From BRH-c25 sp012519325 (GTDB taxonomy: Bacteria; Bacillota; Clostridia; Lutisporales; Lutisporaceae): a stretch of 64,000 bases of DNA. The position numbers and the translations under genes were made by a program. Below, one piece after another: positions 26,027-34,943 of this stretch. The notes beneath the pieces were generated by a model. That model was not told the DNA's origin. It saw nothing but the letters and a program-made list of their open reading frames with translations, and made no database searches. Every line of letters starts with the position of its first letter. Position 1 is the stretch's first letter. Where the stretch lies: contig JBMNHZ010000009.1 in NCBI GenBank assembly GCA_050950645.1, positions 248,001 to 312,000 on the forward strand. Direction: 5' to 3'.

Positions 26027-26752
26027 ATGATAGAGTTGGTTAATGTAAATAAGTCATACAGCGGAATTGTAAAGGCAGTGGATGACCTGACACTTACCGT
26101 TCCGGAAGGCCAGATCGTAGGCTTCCTGGGTCCAAACGGAGCAGGGAAGACAACCACCATTAAGATTATAACAGGAGTACTGACTCCCGATAGCGGAAGT
26201 ATTACCATAAATGGCATAGACATCAGGGAAAGGCCTCTAGACGCCAAAAGGCAGTTCGGTTATGTCCCTGATAATCCCGACATGTTTCTCCGTTTAAAGG
26301 GTATGGAATACTTGAACTTCATGGCAGATATGTACAATGTGGAAAGCTCTTTAAGAATGAGAAGGATTCAAGAGCTTTCGGAAAGCTTTGAAATGGAAGC
26401 TGCTCTTAATGATCAAATACAGAGTTATTCTCATGGGATGCGGCAAAAGATAGTCATAATGGGAGTGCTTATTCATGATCCATCAGTATGGATACTGGAT
26501 GAGCCTATGACGGGACTTGACCCCAAGTCTTCCTTCACGCTGAAGGAAATGATGAAGAACCATGCAGCGGCAGGCAAAACGGTTTTTTTCTCGACCCATG
26601 TACTTGAAGTAGCGGAGAAGCTGTGCGACAAGGTAGCCATAATCAACAAAGGAAAGCTGATGTTTTACGGTACAATGGATGAGATAAGAGAGCACTTCAG
26701 AAGCAATGAATCCCTTGAAAAAATATTCTTGGAGCTGACGGAAAATGAATAG
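26027..26752 (+). CDS. ABC transporter ATP-binding protein (ABC-2 type)
   Basis: The 241-residue ATPase has Walker A (GPNGAGKTT near residue 36), a signature YSHGMRQ (usual LSGGQ position), Walker B (VWILDEPMTGLDP) and the switch His (FSTHVLE). It overlaps the following permease gene by 8 bp. Together they form an exporter of unknown substrate. A strong ribosome binding site, CGGAGGAAG, precedes the ATG. Confidence 0.93.
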   Translation: MIELVNVNKSYSGIVKAVDDLTLTVPEGQIVGFLGPNGAGKTTTIKIITGVLTPDSGSITINGIDIRERPLDAKRQFGYVPDNPDMFLRLKGMEYLNFMADMYNVESSLRMRRIQELSESFEMEAALNDQIQSYSHGMRQKIVIMGVLIHDPSVWILDEPMTGLDPKSSFTLKEMMKNHAAAGKTVFFSTHVLEVAEKLCDKVAIINKGKLMFYGTMDEIREHFRSNESLEKIFLELTENE

Positions 26753-28418
26753 GTATATTATACTTACCAGGATAATGCTGAAAAACCTCAATCTGTTGAA
26801 TTTAAGGCCGGTAAAATCCGGTAAGAGCAATATAAAGAGAATATTAATAACATTGCTCATATTTGCGGCATTTCTTCCGATGATGCTGGGTATAGGAAAC
26901 TTAGCCATGTCCGGTTACCATGTACTTTCGGAGATTCGGCAGGAGGGCATGATTCTTGGAATTGGCTTTTCCCTGTCAAGCCTGGCCGTTTTCTTTTTCG
27001 GCATTTTCTATGTTATGAGTTTTTTTTATTACTCCAGGGACATTGAAAGCCTACTGCCCCTGCCGTTAAAGCCATCTGAAATACTGTTGGCAAAATTTAC
27101 CGTTACATTGTTTTATGAATATCTGACTGAGGCAATATTCCTTGCACCTATTCTCACGGGCTTTGGGATCGCAAGCAAGGCAGGGCCGGTGTACTATTTG
27201 TATAGTATTCTGCTCTTTATTGCCCTGCCCATTCTGCCTCTTATATATGCATCTGTAATAAGTATGTCGGTGATGGGATTTACCGGCCTTGCAAAGAATA
27301 AGGACAGATTCAGAATAGTCGGCGGAATAGCAGCAATGATTTTAGCCGTCGCAATAAATACCTATATAACAAAGCTTGGCAGTTCTTCAATGAGTGCCCG
27401 GGAGCTTCAGGAGCTTCTGGAACAAGGAAATAACTCTTATGTAAAAACTATGTCGGGTATTTTTTTCAGCAACAGGTTTGCAGTGATGGCACTACTTAAC
27501 AGTGAAGCTTTGAAAGGCTTTGTGAACCTGATTTTATTCGTACTTATCTGTATACTTTTTATAATGCTGTTCATAAGCCTGGGAGAGAGCATTTATTTCA
27601 AAGGCGTAGCAGGTATGTCGGAGGCTTCTGCCAAAAGAAGAATGTTCTCAGAAATGGAGCTGGAAAGGTCCAGTAAGCAGAAGCCAACTCTAAGCGCTTA
27701 TACCATCAAAGAGTTAAAGCTGCTGTTCAGGACACCTGTCTATTTTATGAACTGTATTCTTATGAATTTTTTATACCCGGTATTCATAATGCTTCCTTTA
27801 TTGATACAACCCGATGAAATGAAGGAGCTTCAAACGCTGGGCACATATATTGAAGATGGGAGAGGAAGTGCTGTTGTTTTAGCAGCAGCATTCGGAATAA
27901 GTGCTTTTATTACCTCAACAAACGGAATTGCCGCATCTGCAATATCCAGGGAGGGCAGTAACATTTTTACATGCAAATACCTGCCTGTAAGCTATAAGAC
28001 TCAGATAATGGCGAAAGCATTGTCCGGCATTAGCATGGGCGTGGTTGGCACACTGTCAATGCTGCTGGCAGCTGCGGCATTCTTGCCGGTTCCGGCTTAT
28101 CTTTTGCTGCTTTCAGCAGCAGCAGGCAGTTTTGGTATAGTTTTCAGTTCCTTTGCAGGAATACTTATAGATTTGAGCTTTCCAAAGCTAATATGGGATA
28201 ATGAGCAGAAGGCTGTGAAGCAGAATTTCAATGTTGTGCTTAACATGCTTATCAGTATATTGATTCCGGGCATTCCGATTTTTATATCCATAGCACTGCG
28301 CTTTACAGTCTGGATGACATTTTTAGCAATAGCTTTGATCTTTGGAATATTGGATCTGCTGCTGTACAGCATACTCTCCACAGCAGGAGTAAGGCTTTTT
28401 GAAAGGATAGACGCATAA
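26745..28418 (+). CDS. ABC-2 type permease
   Basis: The 557-residue protein has about twelve hydrophobic segments arranged in two halves, with a soluble loop near residues 300-330. It is the membrane partner of the overlapping ATPase gene. The sequence (GMILGIGFSLSSLAVFFFGI, YSRDIESLLPLPLKPSEI) resembles large clostridial ABC-2 permeases in which LLPLPLKP marks a cytoplasmic coupling loop. Substrate is unknown. Confidence 0.85.
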   Translation: MNRYIILTRIMLKNLNLLNLRPVKSGKSNIKRILITLLIFAAFLPMMLGIGNLAMSGYHVLSEIRQEGMILGIGFSLSSLAVFFFGIFYVMSFFYYSRDIESLLPLPLKPSEILLAKFTVTLFYEYLTEAIFLAPILTGFGIASKAGPVYYLYSILLFIALPILPLIYASVISMSVMGFTGLAKNKDRFRIVGGIAAMILAVAINTYITKLGSSSMSARELQELLEQGNNSYVKTMSGIFFSNRFAVMALLNSEALKGFVNLILFVLICILFIMLFISLGESIYFKGVAGMSEASAKRRMFSEMELERSSKQKPTLSAYTIKELKLLFRTPVYFMNCILMNFLYPVFIMLPLLIQPDEMKELQTLGTYIEDGRGSAVVLAAAFGISAFITSTNGIAASAISREGSNIFTCKYLPVSYKTQIMAKALSGISMGVVGTLSMLLAAAAFLPVPAYLLLLSAAAGSFGIVFSSFAGILIDLSFPKLIWDNEQKAVKQNFNVVLNMLISILIPGIPIFISIALRFTVWMTFLAIALIFGILDLLLYSILSTAGVRLFERIDA

Positions 28419-28419
28419 G

Positions 28420-29568
28420 CTATCCTTTCAGTGATTCGTGGGCTTCCTTAAGATGTTTTATTATAGGGAGTTTCTGAGGGCACACCTCTTCACATTTGCC
28501 GCATTCCACACATAATGATGCATCTTTTCCTTTCTTTTTCAGATTGCTGTATCCTTCCTCCGATTTCTTCTGCGCATTGTAAGCCGAGGCTTGGTTATAA
28601 AGGGTAAAAATTTCCGGAATGGACACATTGTTGGGACATGGCACACAGTACCTGCAGCCGGTGCACTTAACTTTAAAAAGGCTGGCATAGATATCCCGGA
28701 CCTTATCAACAGTATTGAGCTCTTTTTCATTTAAAGCATTGGCTCTGGAGCTTTCTGCAATCTGAAGGTTTTCAACTACCTGCTCCATAGTGCTCATTCC
28801 GCTGAGAGCAAGGGTAATTCCGGGATGGTTATATATCCATTTGAATGCCCAATCAGCAGGGCTTCTTAAATATCCTGATTCATTCCAGATTTTTTCCACC
28901 TCCGCAGGCACGCTGTTGGTAAGCTTTCCGCCCAAGAGGGGTTCCATCACTACAACTGCTATATCCTTATTTCGGGCATATTCTATTTGCTGCTCCCATT
29001 CCCTGTCTTCCATATAGTTGAATTGTATCTGGCACATTCCCCAGTCGAAGGAATTCAGTATAGTTCTGAAAAGGCTGATATCATCGTGGAAGGAGAATCC
29101 TGCGGTTTTGACCCTGCCGTCTGCTAGGGCCTTTTCCATTTGACTTAAAAGGTCCAGTTCCTTTACAGTATCCCATAATTCCTTATTTAAGGAATGAAGA
29201 AGATAAACGTCTGCATGATCCGTTTGAAGCTTCGAAAGCTGTTCATTCAGGATTCTGTCAAAGTCATCTTTTGTCTTTAAAAGCCATACAGGAAGCTTGG
29301 TTGCAATTTTTACCCTATTCCGGTATCCGTCCTTAAGTGCATTTCCTACCAGGATCTCGCTATTGCCGCAGTGGTATGTATAAGCAGTGTCAATATAGTT
29401 TACCCCGCTATCAATAGCATGCCTTATCATTCTTATGGCTTCCTCTTCATCTATTCTGCCAATATCCGGCTCACCGGACTCCGTCTCCTGTAACAACGGA
29501 AGCCTCATACAGCCAAAGCCGAGTATGGAGACATCGAATCCCAGCTTTTTGAATCTTCTGTACTGCAT
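28420..29568 (-). CDS. Aldo/keto reductase with C-terminal 4Fe-4S ferredoxin domain
   Basis: The N-terminal ~270 residues form an AKR barrel (LGFGCMRLPL, the catalytic Asp and Tyr in YIDTAYTYHCGNSE, the Lys in KIATKLP). The C-terminal ~100 residues carry two cysteine clusters, CTGCRYCVPCP and CVECGKCEEVCP, enough for two 4Fe-4S clusters. Members of this clostridial type probably move electrons between ferredoxin-like carriers and a carbonyl or enone substrate; the actual substrate is unknown. The gene stands alone, convergent with the ABC permease. Confidence 0.9.
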   Translation of the reverse strand: MQYRRFKKLGFDVSILGFGCMRLPLLQETESGEPDIGRIDEEEAIRMIRHAIDSGVNYIDTAYTYHCGNSEILVGNALKDGYRNRVKIATKLPVWLLKTKDDFDRILNEQLSKLQTDHADVYLLHSLNKELWDTVKELDLLSQMEKALADGRVKTAGFSFHDDISLFRTILNSFDWGMCQIQFNYMEDREWEQQIEYARNKDIAVVVMEPLLGGKLTNSVPAEVEKIWNESGYLRSPADWAFKWIYNHPGITLALSGMSTMEQVVENLQIAESSRANALNEKELNTVDKVRDIYASLFKVKCTGCRYCVPCPNNVSIPEIFTLYNQASAYNAQKKSEEGYSNLKKKGKDASLCVECGKCEEVCPQKLPIIKHLKEAHESLKG

Positions 29569-29979
29569 TTTATATTACCCCCTGTAACATCTTTATGTGC
29601 CATACCGGAATTTCCTTCGGAAAAGGTGCATGGCCATATATTAAGTATCATACATAATAATAGTATTTTCAAGGACTTATTGCTGAATTTACTGCCTTAA
29701 GAGAAGCTAAGAGAAGCAAGACATAGTATTTTTGAATATGCAGCCATATGTTTCGTGCCAAACATATTTTTCGCCTGATTTTATAGCGATAAACCTTTTT
29801 ATAACTTTTTTCTCTTTACATTTATTTCAGGGAAAGATAAAATTAAAGTTACAGTGCATATCATATATATTTGATGCATGTGCTCTGCGGCGATATTTGC
29901 CTGCAGCATTATTAATAAGTGTCTTTACGTTTAAAAATGCTAATGACGGACAGAATAAACATATAAGGGGGAATTTTTT
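29569..29979 (+). promoter_or_regulatory. Long leader region before the EF-G paralogue
   Basis: This ~410-bp gap has no credible gene. It contains the hairpin described at 29746-29767 and a GC-rich hairpin CTGCGGC-GATATTT-GCC-T-GCAG near 29884. A divergent promoter for the aldo/keto reductase should lie in the left part. The long AT-rich region before the start codon (AAGGGGG at 29967) suggests a structured 5' leader. Confidence 0.35.
29746..29767. repeat. Dispersed hairpin motif, copy 1
   Basis: ATATGTTT-CGTGCC-AAACATAT is an 8-bp stem with a 6-nt loop followed by TTTTC. The same core occurs twice at 44584-44632 downstream of ispD. Confidence 0.55.
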
Positions 29980-32061
29980 ATGAAAGATTACAAAACAGAA
30001 AACCTAAGAAATGTCGGCTTATTTGGTCATGGCAGCTCTGGAAAAACAACAATAGCGGAAGCAATGCTGTTTAATACGGGAGTTCTGGATAGGTTCGGAA
30101 AGGTTGATGACGGAAATACTGTTACAGATTTTGATCCGGAAGAAATCAAAAGAAAGATTTCTATTAGTGCGGCGACAGCTCCATGTGATTGGAAGGGATG
30201 CAGAATCAATGTAATTGATACTCCGGGATATTTCGACTTTGTCGGCGAAGCATTAGCAAGCTTGAAGGTTGTTGATGGAGCAATAATAGCTCTTGACAGC
30301 ATCGGAGGGGTTGAAGTAGGCGCTGAGAAAGCCTGGGATCTTGTTTCCGAAGGTAAAAAGGCATGCATATTCTTCGTAAACAAGCTTGATAGAGAAAATG
30401 CAAGCTTCTCGAAAGTTATCGAACAGCTTAGAGGGGCTTTTGGAAATAAAATTGTTCCTTTTACTCTTCCGATAGGTTCAGAAGCAAGCTTCAAAGGGAT
30501 AGTAGATATCATAGATATGAAAGCCAAAATAAGAGAGGGCAATAAAACGGTTGAAGGCGACATCCCCGCTGAACTTAATGCAGAAGTTGAAGAATACAGG
30601 AATATGATAATAGAAGCAGCGGCACAGACAGATGAAGAGCTCATGGAAAAATACTTCAGCGGCGAAGAACTCACAAGGGAAGATATAATTAAAGGATTAA
30701 GGCTTGGAGTTATAGCCGGAGATGTAGCACCGGTGCTTTGCGGTGCTGCACTGAAGAATATTGGAATAGATTTGCTCATGGATACTGTGCTGAACTTTAT
30801 GCCGTCACCTGTTGACGTACCGGCTGCTGAAGCAGTGAACCCGAAGAGTAATGAGAAGGTCAAGGTCTCCGCAGATGAAAATGCACCATTCAGTGCTCAG
30901 GTATATAAGACAATTGCCGACCCATTTGTAGGAAAGATTTCCATGTTCAAGGTCATGTCGGGCAAATTGACCTCAGATACGGAAGTATTTAACAGCGGTA
31001 AGGAAAAGAAGGAAAAGCTCAGCAACCTGTTCCTTTTGAGAGGTAAGAAGCAGGTGCCTGTAGATAAGCTTGTGGCAGGAGATATTGCAGCAGTTGCTAA
31101 GCTGCAGTTTACTACAACAGGAGATACCCTGTGTGATGCCAATAATCCTGTAGTATTTGAACCTGTTCAATTCCCTGCACCAATTATTTCATTGGCTATT
31201 GAACCGAAATCAAAGGGAGACGAGGACAAGATAGGCACTGGTATTCAGAGACTTGTTGAAGAGGATCCCACCTTGAAGGTAGAAAAAAATACGGAAACAA
31301 AACAGACTTTGATTTCAGGAATGGGTGAGCAGCATCTTGAAGTTGTTACGAAGAAGCTTCAAAACAAATTCGGCGTGGAAGTAGTTCTGAAAGATCCTAA
31401 GGTACCCTATAGAGAAACCATAAGAAAGTCTGCCAAGGCTGAAGGAAAGCACAAGAAGCAGTCCGGCGGACATGGACAATATGGCCATGTTTGGATTGAA
31501 TTCGAACCGATTCTTGACGGAAGTGCTGATTTTGAATTTGTTGACAAAATAGTTGGAGGAGTGGTTCCAAAACAGTATATACCTGCAGTTGAGAAGGGAT
31601 TGAGAGAATGCATTGAAGAAGGCGTGCTGGCAGGTTACCCGGTAGTTAATATTAAATGTACCCTTTATGACGGATCCTTCCACCCTGTGGACTCGGCGGA
31701 AATGCCTTTTAAAATAGCAGCATCCTTAGCATATAAGAAGGGTGTGGCAGCTGCAAGCCCTGTGCTGCTTGAGCCAATATATCGTGTTGAAGTTATTGTC
31801 CCCGATGAATACATGGGAGATATTATAGGAGACTTGAACAAGAAGCGGGGCAGGATTTTAGGCATGGAACCCTGCGGAAGGATGCAGAAAGTTTCTGCAG
31901 AAGCACCGCTGGCTGAAATGTTCAAATATGCTACCGACCTGAGATCTATGACGCAAGCAAGAGGACACTTTTCAATGGAATTTGCACGGTATGAGGAAGT
32001 GCCTGCACAGATAGCCCAGAAGGTTATCGAAGCGGCTAATGCAGAAAGAGAAAAGGAATAA
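29980..32061 (+). CDS. Elongation factor G paralogue (EF-G2 type)
   Basis: The 693-residue protein has the full five-domain EF-G layout: G1 GHGSSGKTT, G3 DTPGYFDF, G4 NKLDREN, domain II, and a domain IV with SGGHGQYGHVWIEFEP. The P-loop differs from housekeeping FusA (GHVDAGKTT), and the domain IV loop shows changes, both as in the EF-G2 group of paralogues that do not sit in the str operon. These are thought to act as alternative or stress translocases with weak GTPase; the role here is unknown. It stands alone between a long leader and a strong terminator. Confidence 0.9.
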   Translation: MKDYKTENLRNVGLFGHGSSGKTTIAEAMLFNTGVLDRFGKVDDGNTVTDFDPEEIKRKISISAATAPCDWKGCRINVIDTPGYFDFVGEALASLKVVDGAIIALDSIGGVEVGAEKAWDLVSEGKKACIFFVNKLDRENASFSKVIEQLRGAFGNKIVPFTLPIGSEASFKGIVDIIDMKAKIREGNKTVEGDIPAELNAEVEEYRNMIIEAAAQTDEELMEKYFSGEELTREDIIKGLRLGVIAGDVAPVLCGAALKNIGIDLLMDTVLNFMPSPVDVPAAEAVNPKSNEKVKVSADENAPFSAQVYKTIADPFVGKISMFKVMSGKLTSDTEVFNSGKEKKEKLSNLFLLRGKKQVPVDKLVAGDIAAVAKLQFTTTGDTLCDANNPVVFEPVQFPAPIISLAIEPKSKGDEDKIGTGIQRLVEEDPTLKVEKNTETKQTLISGMGEQHLEVVTKKLQNKFGVEVVLKDPKVPYRETIRKSAKAEGKHKKQSGGHGQYGHVWIEFEPILDGSADFEFVDKIVGGVVPKQYIPAVEKGLRECIEEGVLAGYPVVNIKCTLYDGSFHPVDSAEMPFKIAASLAYKKGVAAASPVLLEPIYRVEVIVPDEYMGDIIGDLNKKRGRILGMEPCGRMQKVSAEAPLAEMFKYATDLRSMTQARGHFSMEFARYEEVPAQIAQKVIEAANAEREKE

Positions 32062-32070
32062 AGTACATTT

Positions 32071-32107
32071 AACATGGCAGATTAAAAATCTGTCATGTTT
32101 TTTTGTA
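32071..32107 (+). terminator. Terminator after the EF-G paralogue
   Basis: The stem AACATGGCAGA/TCTGTCATGTT (one mismatch) is followed by seven T. Confidence 0.88.
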
Positions 32108-32189
32108 TATTTAAAAAACTGTTTCATAAACTATAAATAAGTAATTTCATAGGCTTTTTGAGAGGCACTCAATAATAGGAGGCAGTTGG

Positions 32190-32426
32190 ATGGTTGAGAG
32201 GATGATAAGTGTCGGGGGCAATGTAACACTGAATGATGTGAGAAGAATTGTTGATGCTGTCAAGCATATGGACTCAAATGAGCAGCTGGTTGTATCAATG
32301 AGCAGTCAGGATTCATACAATGCTCAGAATATCTTTTCAGTGTTGGAAAAGAACAACTTTGAGTGGTCCACCAAAGTAGGACATAGGGGCAGAGACTATT
32401 ATATAATAGCCAGGAAAAGGTTATAA
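32190..32426 (+). CDS. Small protein of unknown function (78 aa)
   Basis: The protein is preceded by AGGAGG seven bases before the ATG. It has an alpha/beta pattern (VTLNDVRRIVDAVKHM, EQLVVSMSS, AQNIFSVLEKNNFEWSTKV, DYYIIARKR) that recalls the TusA/SirA-like two-layer fold, including a typical final hydrophobic strand. The conserved Cys of TusA is absent, so this likeness is weak. It probably forms an operon with the 57-residue gene that follows 31 bp later. Confidence 0.7.
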   Translation: MVERMISVGGNVTLNDVRRIVDAVKHMDSNEQLVVSMSSQDSYNAQNIFSVLEKNNFEWSTKVGHRGRDYYIIARKRL

Positions 32427-32457
32427 ACCATTTGAATTACGGAAAGGGAGGAACAGC

Positions 32458-32631
32458 ATGGATCAAAATGATTATGATAAAGAACTTGAAGATAAACTTA
32501 ATGATATAAGCCTGTATGGAGAATTTATGTCGACCTTCAATTATTGGGTGAGTTCGGAGGAACAGAAAAACAAAGTACAGCATCTGCAGTCAATTGGAAG
32601 GTCAAAGGGGACCAAATATAAAAAACAGTAA
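32458..32631 (+). CDS. Small acidic/basic protein of unknown function (57 aa)
   Basis: The gene starts ATG after an excellent ribosome binding site (AAAGGGAGGAACAGC) and ends just before a perfect terminator. The product starts MDQNDYDKELEDKLNDISLY and is acidic at the N-terminus and lysine-rich at the C-terminus (GRSKGTKYKKQ), with no membrane segment or Cys. I do not recognise it. The close ribosome binding site and terminator make it a convincing gene even though it is short. Confidence 0.7.
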   Translation: MDQNDYDKELEDKLNDISLYGEFMSTFNYWVSSEEQKNKVQHLQSIGRSKGTKYKKQ

Positions 32632-32640
32632 TCACCACAA

Positions 32641-32674
32641 AGAAAACCTTCTGCTTGCAGAAGGTTTTCTATCT
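32641..32674. terminator. Terminator between the 57-aa gene and the convergent lipoprotein gene
   Basis: The perfect 13-bp stem AGAAAACCTTCTG/CAGAAGGTTTTCT has a CTTG loop and may act in both directions. Confidence 0.82.
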
Positions 32675-33676
32675 TACCAAGCCAAATGAGCTGAATATCC
32701 ACCTGCCGTCAATTTTTTCGCATGTGAAATCATGGGTTTCATAGCCTAACTCACCTAGAAGCTCCACAGTAACACGGAAGATGATTCTGCTGTTGCCGCT
32801 TTCTTGGACAACCTCGTATGTTTCTTTGCCCTTGCTAATATCGGTGCCTCGGTCAGCGGGAATGGCATACAAAATACCGTCAAAATCACGGTAGCGCTTC
32901 TTACCCTCTTCGGGAAACATAAGATTTGCCACAATATCGTCTGAAAACAGAGACCGCAGATAATTTTCAAGGTCCGCAAGGGTCTTAATGTTCTCGTGCA
33001 CAACCCTGAAATATTGCTGTCCCTCATGCTCACGCACATCCCCGTCTGTATCACAGGCTGTCGGCATGGTTGTAAGTTCAAACCAGCCATATGCTTCCAC
33101 TGCTTTTTTATATGCTTCGCCTATCTCGTAAAGCAAGTCCTCATGGACATCCTGAAGCTGTGTACAATTCCAGTATCCTTCATTGTCCTTCTCGAGAGTG
33201 AAGCTTTTTTTTAGAATCAGCTGGCCTTCATATTTATCCCTACCCCTTTGAGTGTTCGAGCCTATGAAATAGATTTCCTGCCGGGGCTCAACTATAAAGG
33301 AAAACTCTGCAGTTACTGATGTATCAGAGGAAGTCTGCAGGGCAAAGCTGATCATTTCATACTTTGTTACGGAATGCGTGCTCCACTCCGGCAGATTGAG
33401 AAGAAAGTTTCCATATACCTCTTTTGCAAAAGCAAGGGCGGCGGCTTCCGGCCCGTCAATATAAAAACGGATGTTCCTATAGTCTTCATTCACCTCAGCA
33501 TAAGCATCGCTGCCACCGACAGCGTCCATTCCTGTTGGAACAAATTGATATCAGCCGCTATCCCCGCTTTGAAGCTCTATCTCTTTAGTTTGAGTGGGCC
33601 CTTCATAGGTGCAGCCAACCATAGAGGTCATAATGAGAATCAGGATAATCAGCGCAGACAGCAGCTTTTCTGCCAT
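32669..33676 (-). pseudogene. Lipoprotein gene with in-frame TGA at codon 42
   Basis: From an ATG at 33674-33676 with a GGGGTGAG ribosome binding site, the frame encodes a lipoprotein signal peptide MAEKLLSALIILILIMTSMV then GCTYEG. It runs to codon 41 and meets TGA at 33551-33553. The same frame then continues without a break for 294 codons to 32669. The main part (286 residues from an internal ATG) is a soluble domain of unknown family with clear secondary-structure pattern and no other stop. A TGG to TGA change (Trp to stop) is the simplest cause. Without read-through or a selenocysteine mechanism, the protein cannot be exported. Confidence 0.7.
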
Positions 33677-33871
33677 AATACTCACCCCAATAAAGATTAC
33701 TTATGTAACCACATTATATTCCAACAGGTTACGGGTATCAACCATTTTCTTGAAGCAGCATTATGCTCCCTGCGGGAATGAATACGAAGCAGCATCAAAT
33801 GTAGATAATAGAAGTATGAAATTTAAGAATGCATACCGATAGAAATTAAAAATAATATTTTTATAAAATAC

Positions 33872-33927
33872 TTGAAAAGTTGGTATTATGTATAATATAA
33901 TATATACAAAGGTCAAAGAAAGTCAAA
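33872..33927 (+). promoter_or_regulatory. ctsR promoter and CtsR operator
   Basis: The heptad repeat GGTCAAA-GAA-AGTCAAA at 33911-33927 matches the CtsR box exactly (RGTCAAA-NAN-RGTCAAA). It lies just after a probable promoter (TTGAAA at 33872-33877; TATAAT at 33896-33901, 18-bp spacing) and 19 bp before the ctsR start. CtsR should therefore repress its own operon until heat stress inactivates it. Confidence 0.88.
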
Positions 33928-33945
33928 GTCAGAAAGAGTGATGAT

Positions 33946-34404
33946 ATGTCAAGAATCAGTGATTTAATTGAAAAGTTCATATGCGACATGATAGAAGAGA
34001 GCAAGGGCGTTGTTGAAATTCAGAGGAATGAAATGGCCAATTATTTTGACTGTGCCCCGTCACAGATAAACTATGTGCTGATGACAAGGTTTACTACCGA
34101 AAGAGGCTATTTCATTGAGTCCAGGAGAGGCGGGGGCGGCTGTATAAAGATAAGCCGCATTGATGTGGACAAGGATGACTACCTGATGAATATGCTTTCC
34201 AAGAGCATAGGTGACAGCATCAACAAGGAAGGGGCTTTTACTCTGATAGAAACTCTGTATAAGCAGAAGCTGGTTAACCGTAACATTGTGAACATTCTTA
34301 AGGCAGCAACCGATGACAGTACGCTCGCTATGGTAGAAAAACCATACAGGGACAATCTGAGGGCAGAAATTTTAAAAGCTGCAATTGTTGCAGCGCTAAT
34401 CTAA
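33946..34404 (+). CDS. ctsR: Transcriptional repressor CtsR
   Basis: CtsR represses clp genes and is inactivated by heat and by the McsA/McsB system. The 152-residue protein starts MSRISDLIEKFICDMIEES, as usual, with the winged HTH (RNEMANYFDCAPSQINYVLM) and the glycine-rich wing ESRRGGGGCIKI, which is the heat sensor. It is the first gene of ctsR-mcsA-mcsB-clpC and carries a perfect CtsR box upstream. Confidence 0.97.
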   Translation: MSRISDLIEKFICDMIEESKGVVEIQRNEMANYFDCAPSQINYVLMTRFTTERGYFIESRRGGGGCIKISRIDVDKDDYLMNMLSKSIGDSINKEGAFTLIETLYKQKLVNRNIVNILKAATDDSTLAMVEKPYRDNLRAEILKAAIVAALI

Positions 34405-34430
34405 AAACACTTAGTTGGGAGTGTGTTATT

Positions 34431-34943
34431 ATGATATGTGATGAATGCGGCAAAAGGCTGGCGGCGGTTCATATAACAAAGGTCGAGAATGGAAAGAAGT
34501 CGAATATGCATTTATGTGAGCAATGTGCTATGCAGAAAAACCTTCTGAGTATAAGTACAAGCTTTTCGGTGAATGATCTTTTGGCCGGATTGCTTAATTC
34601 AGGAGGAGCATCTCACATAAAATCTGAAATACTGAATGACATTAAATGCAATGTTTGCGGATTATCCTACGGAAAATTCAGAGAAACCGGAAGGTTCGGG
34701 TGCGGCAACTGCTATAAAGTATTCGGTGAAAGATTGAATCCGCTTTTTAAAAAGGTTCACGGCAATACCAGCCATACAGGCAAGATACCGAACAGAGCCG
34801 GCGGAAGGATAAGGGTGCTGCGGGAGGTTGAAAGACTCAAGCAGAAGCTGGATGAGGCAATACGAAATGAAGAATATGAAAAAGCAGCAACTATCAGAGA
34901 TAAAATTAGAGAGCTGAATAAGCCGGAAAAGGGGGAAGTATGA
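34431..34943 (+). CDS. mcsA: McsA, activator of the arginine kinase McsB
   Basis: The 170-residue protein has four zinc-type CxxC motifs (CDECGK, CEQCAM, CNVCGL, CGNCYK) and a C-terminal UVR coiled coil (LKQKLDEAIRNEEYEKAATI). It stimulates McsB and modulates CtsR in response to heat and thiol stress. Its stop overlaps the mcsB start. Confidence 0.96.
   Translation: MICDECGKRLAAVHITKVENGKKSNMHLCEQCAMQKNLLSISTSFSVNDLLAGLLNSGGASHIKSEILNDIKCNVCGLSYGKFRETGRFGCGNCYKVFGERLNPLFKKVHGNTSHTGKIPNRAGGRIRVLREVERLKQKLDEAIRNEEYEKAATIRDKIRELNKPEKGEV

Noticed and set aside
29732..29983. Plus-strand open frame of 83 codons before the EF-G paralogue
   Set aside because: It overlaps the EF-G ribosome binding site and start, has no site of its own and reads like random AT-rich DNA.
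30027..30863. Long antisense frame of 278 codons opposite the EF-G paralogue
   Set aside because: It is a shadow of the coding strand: Ser/Ile/Leu-rich, without a start site and fully inside a well-supported gene.
33551..33553. Selenocysteine codon
   Set aside because: No convincing SECIS-like hairpin follows and the context is not a redox motif; a nonsense mutation is simpler.
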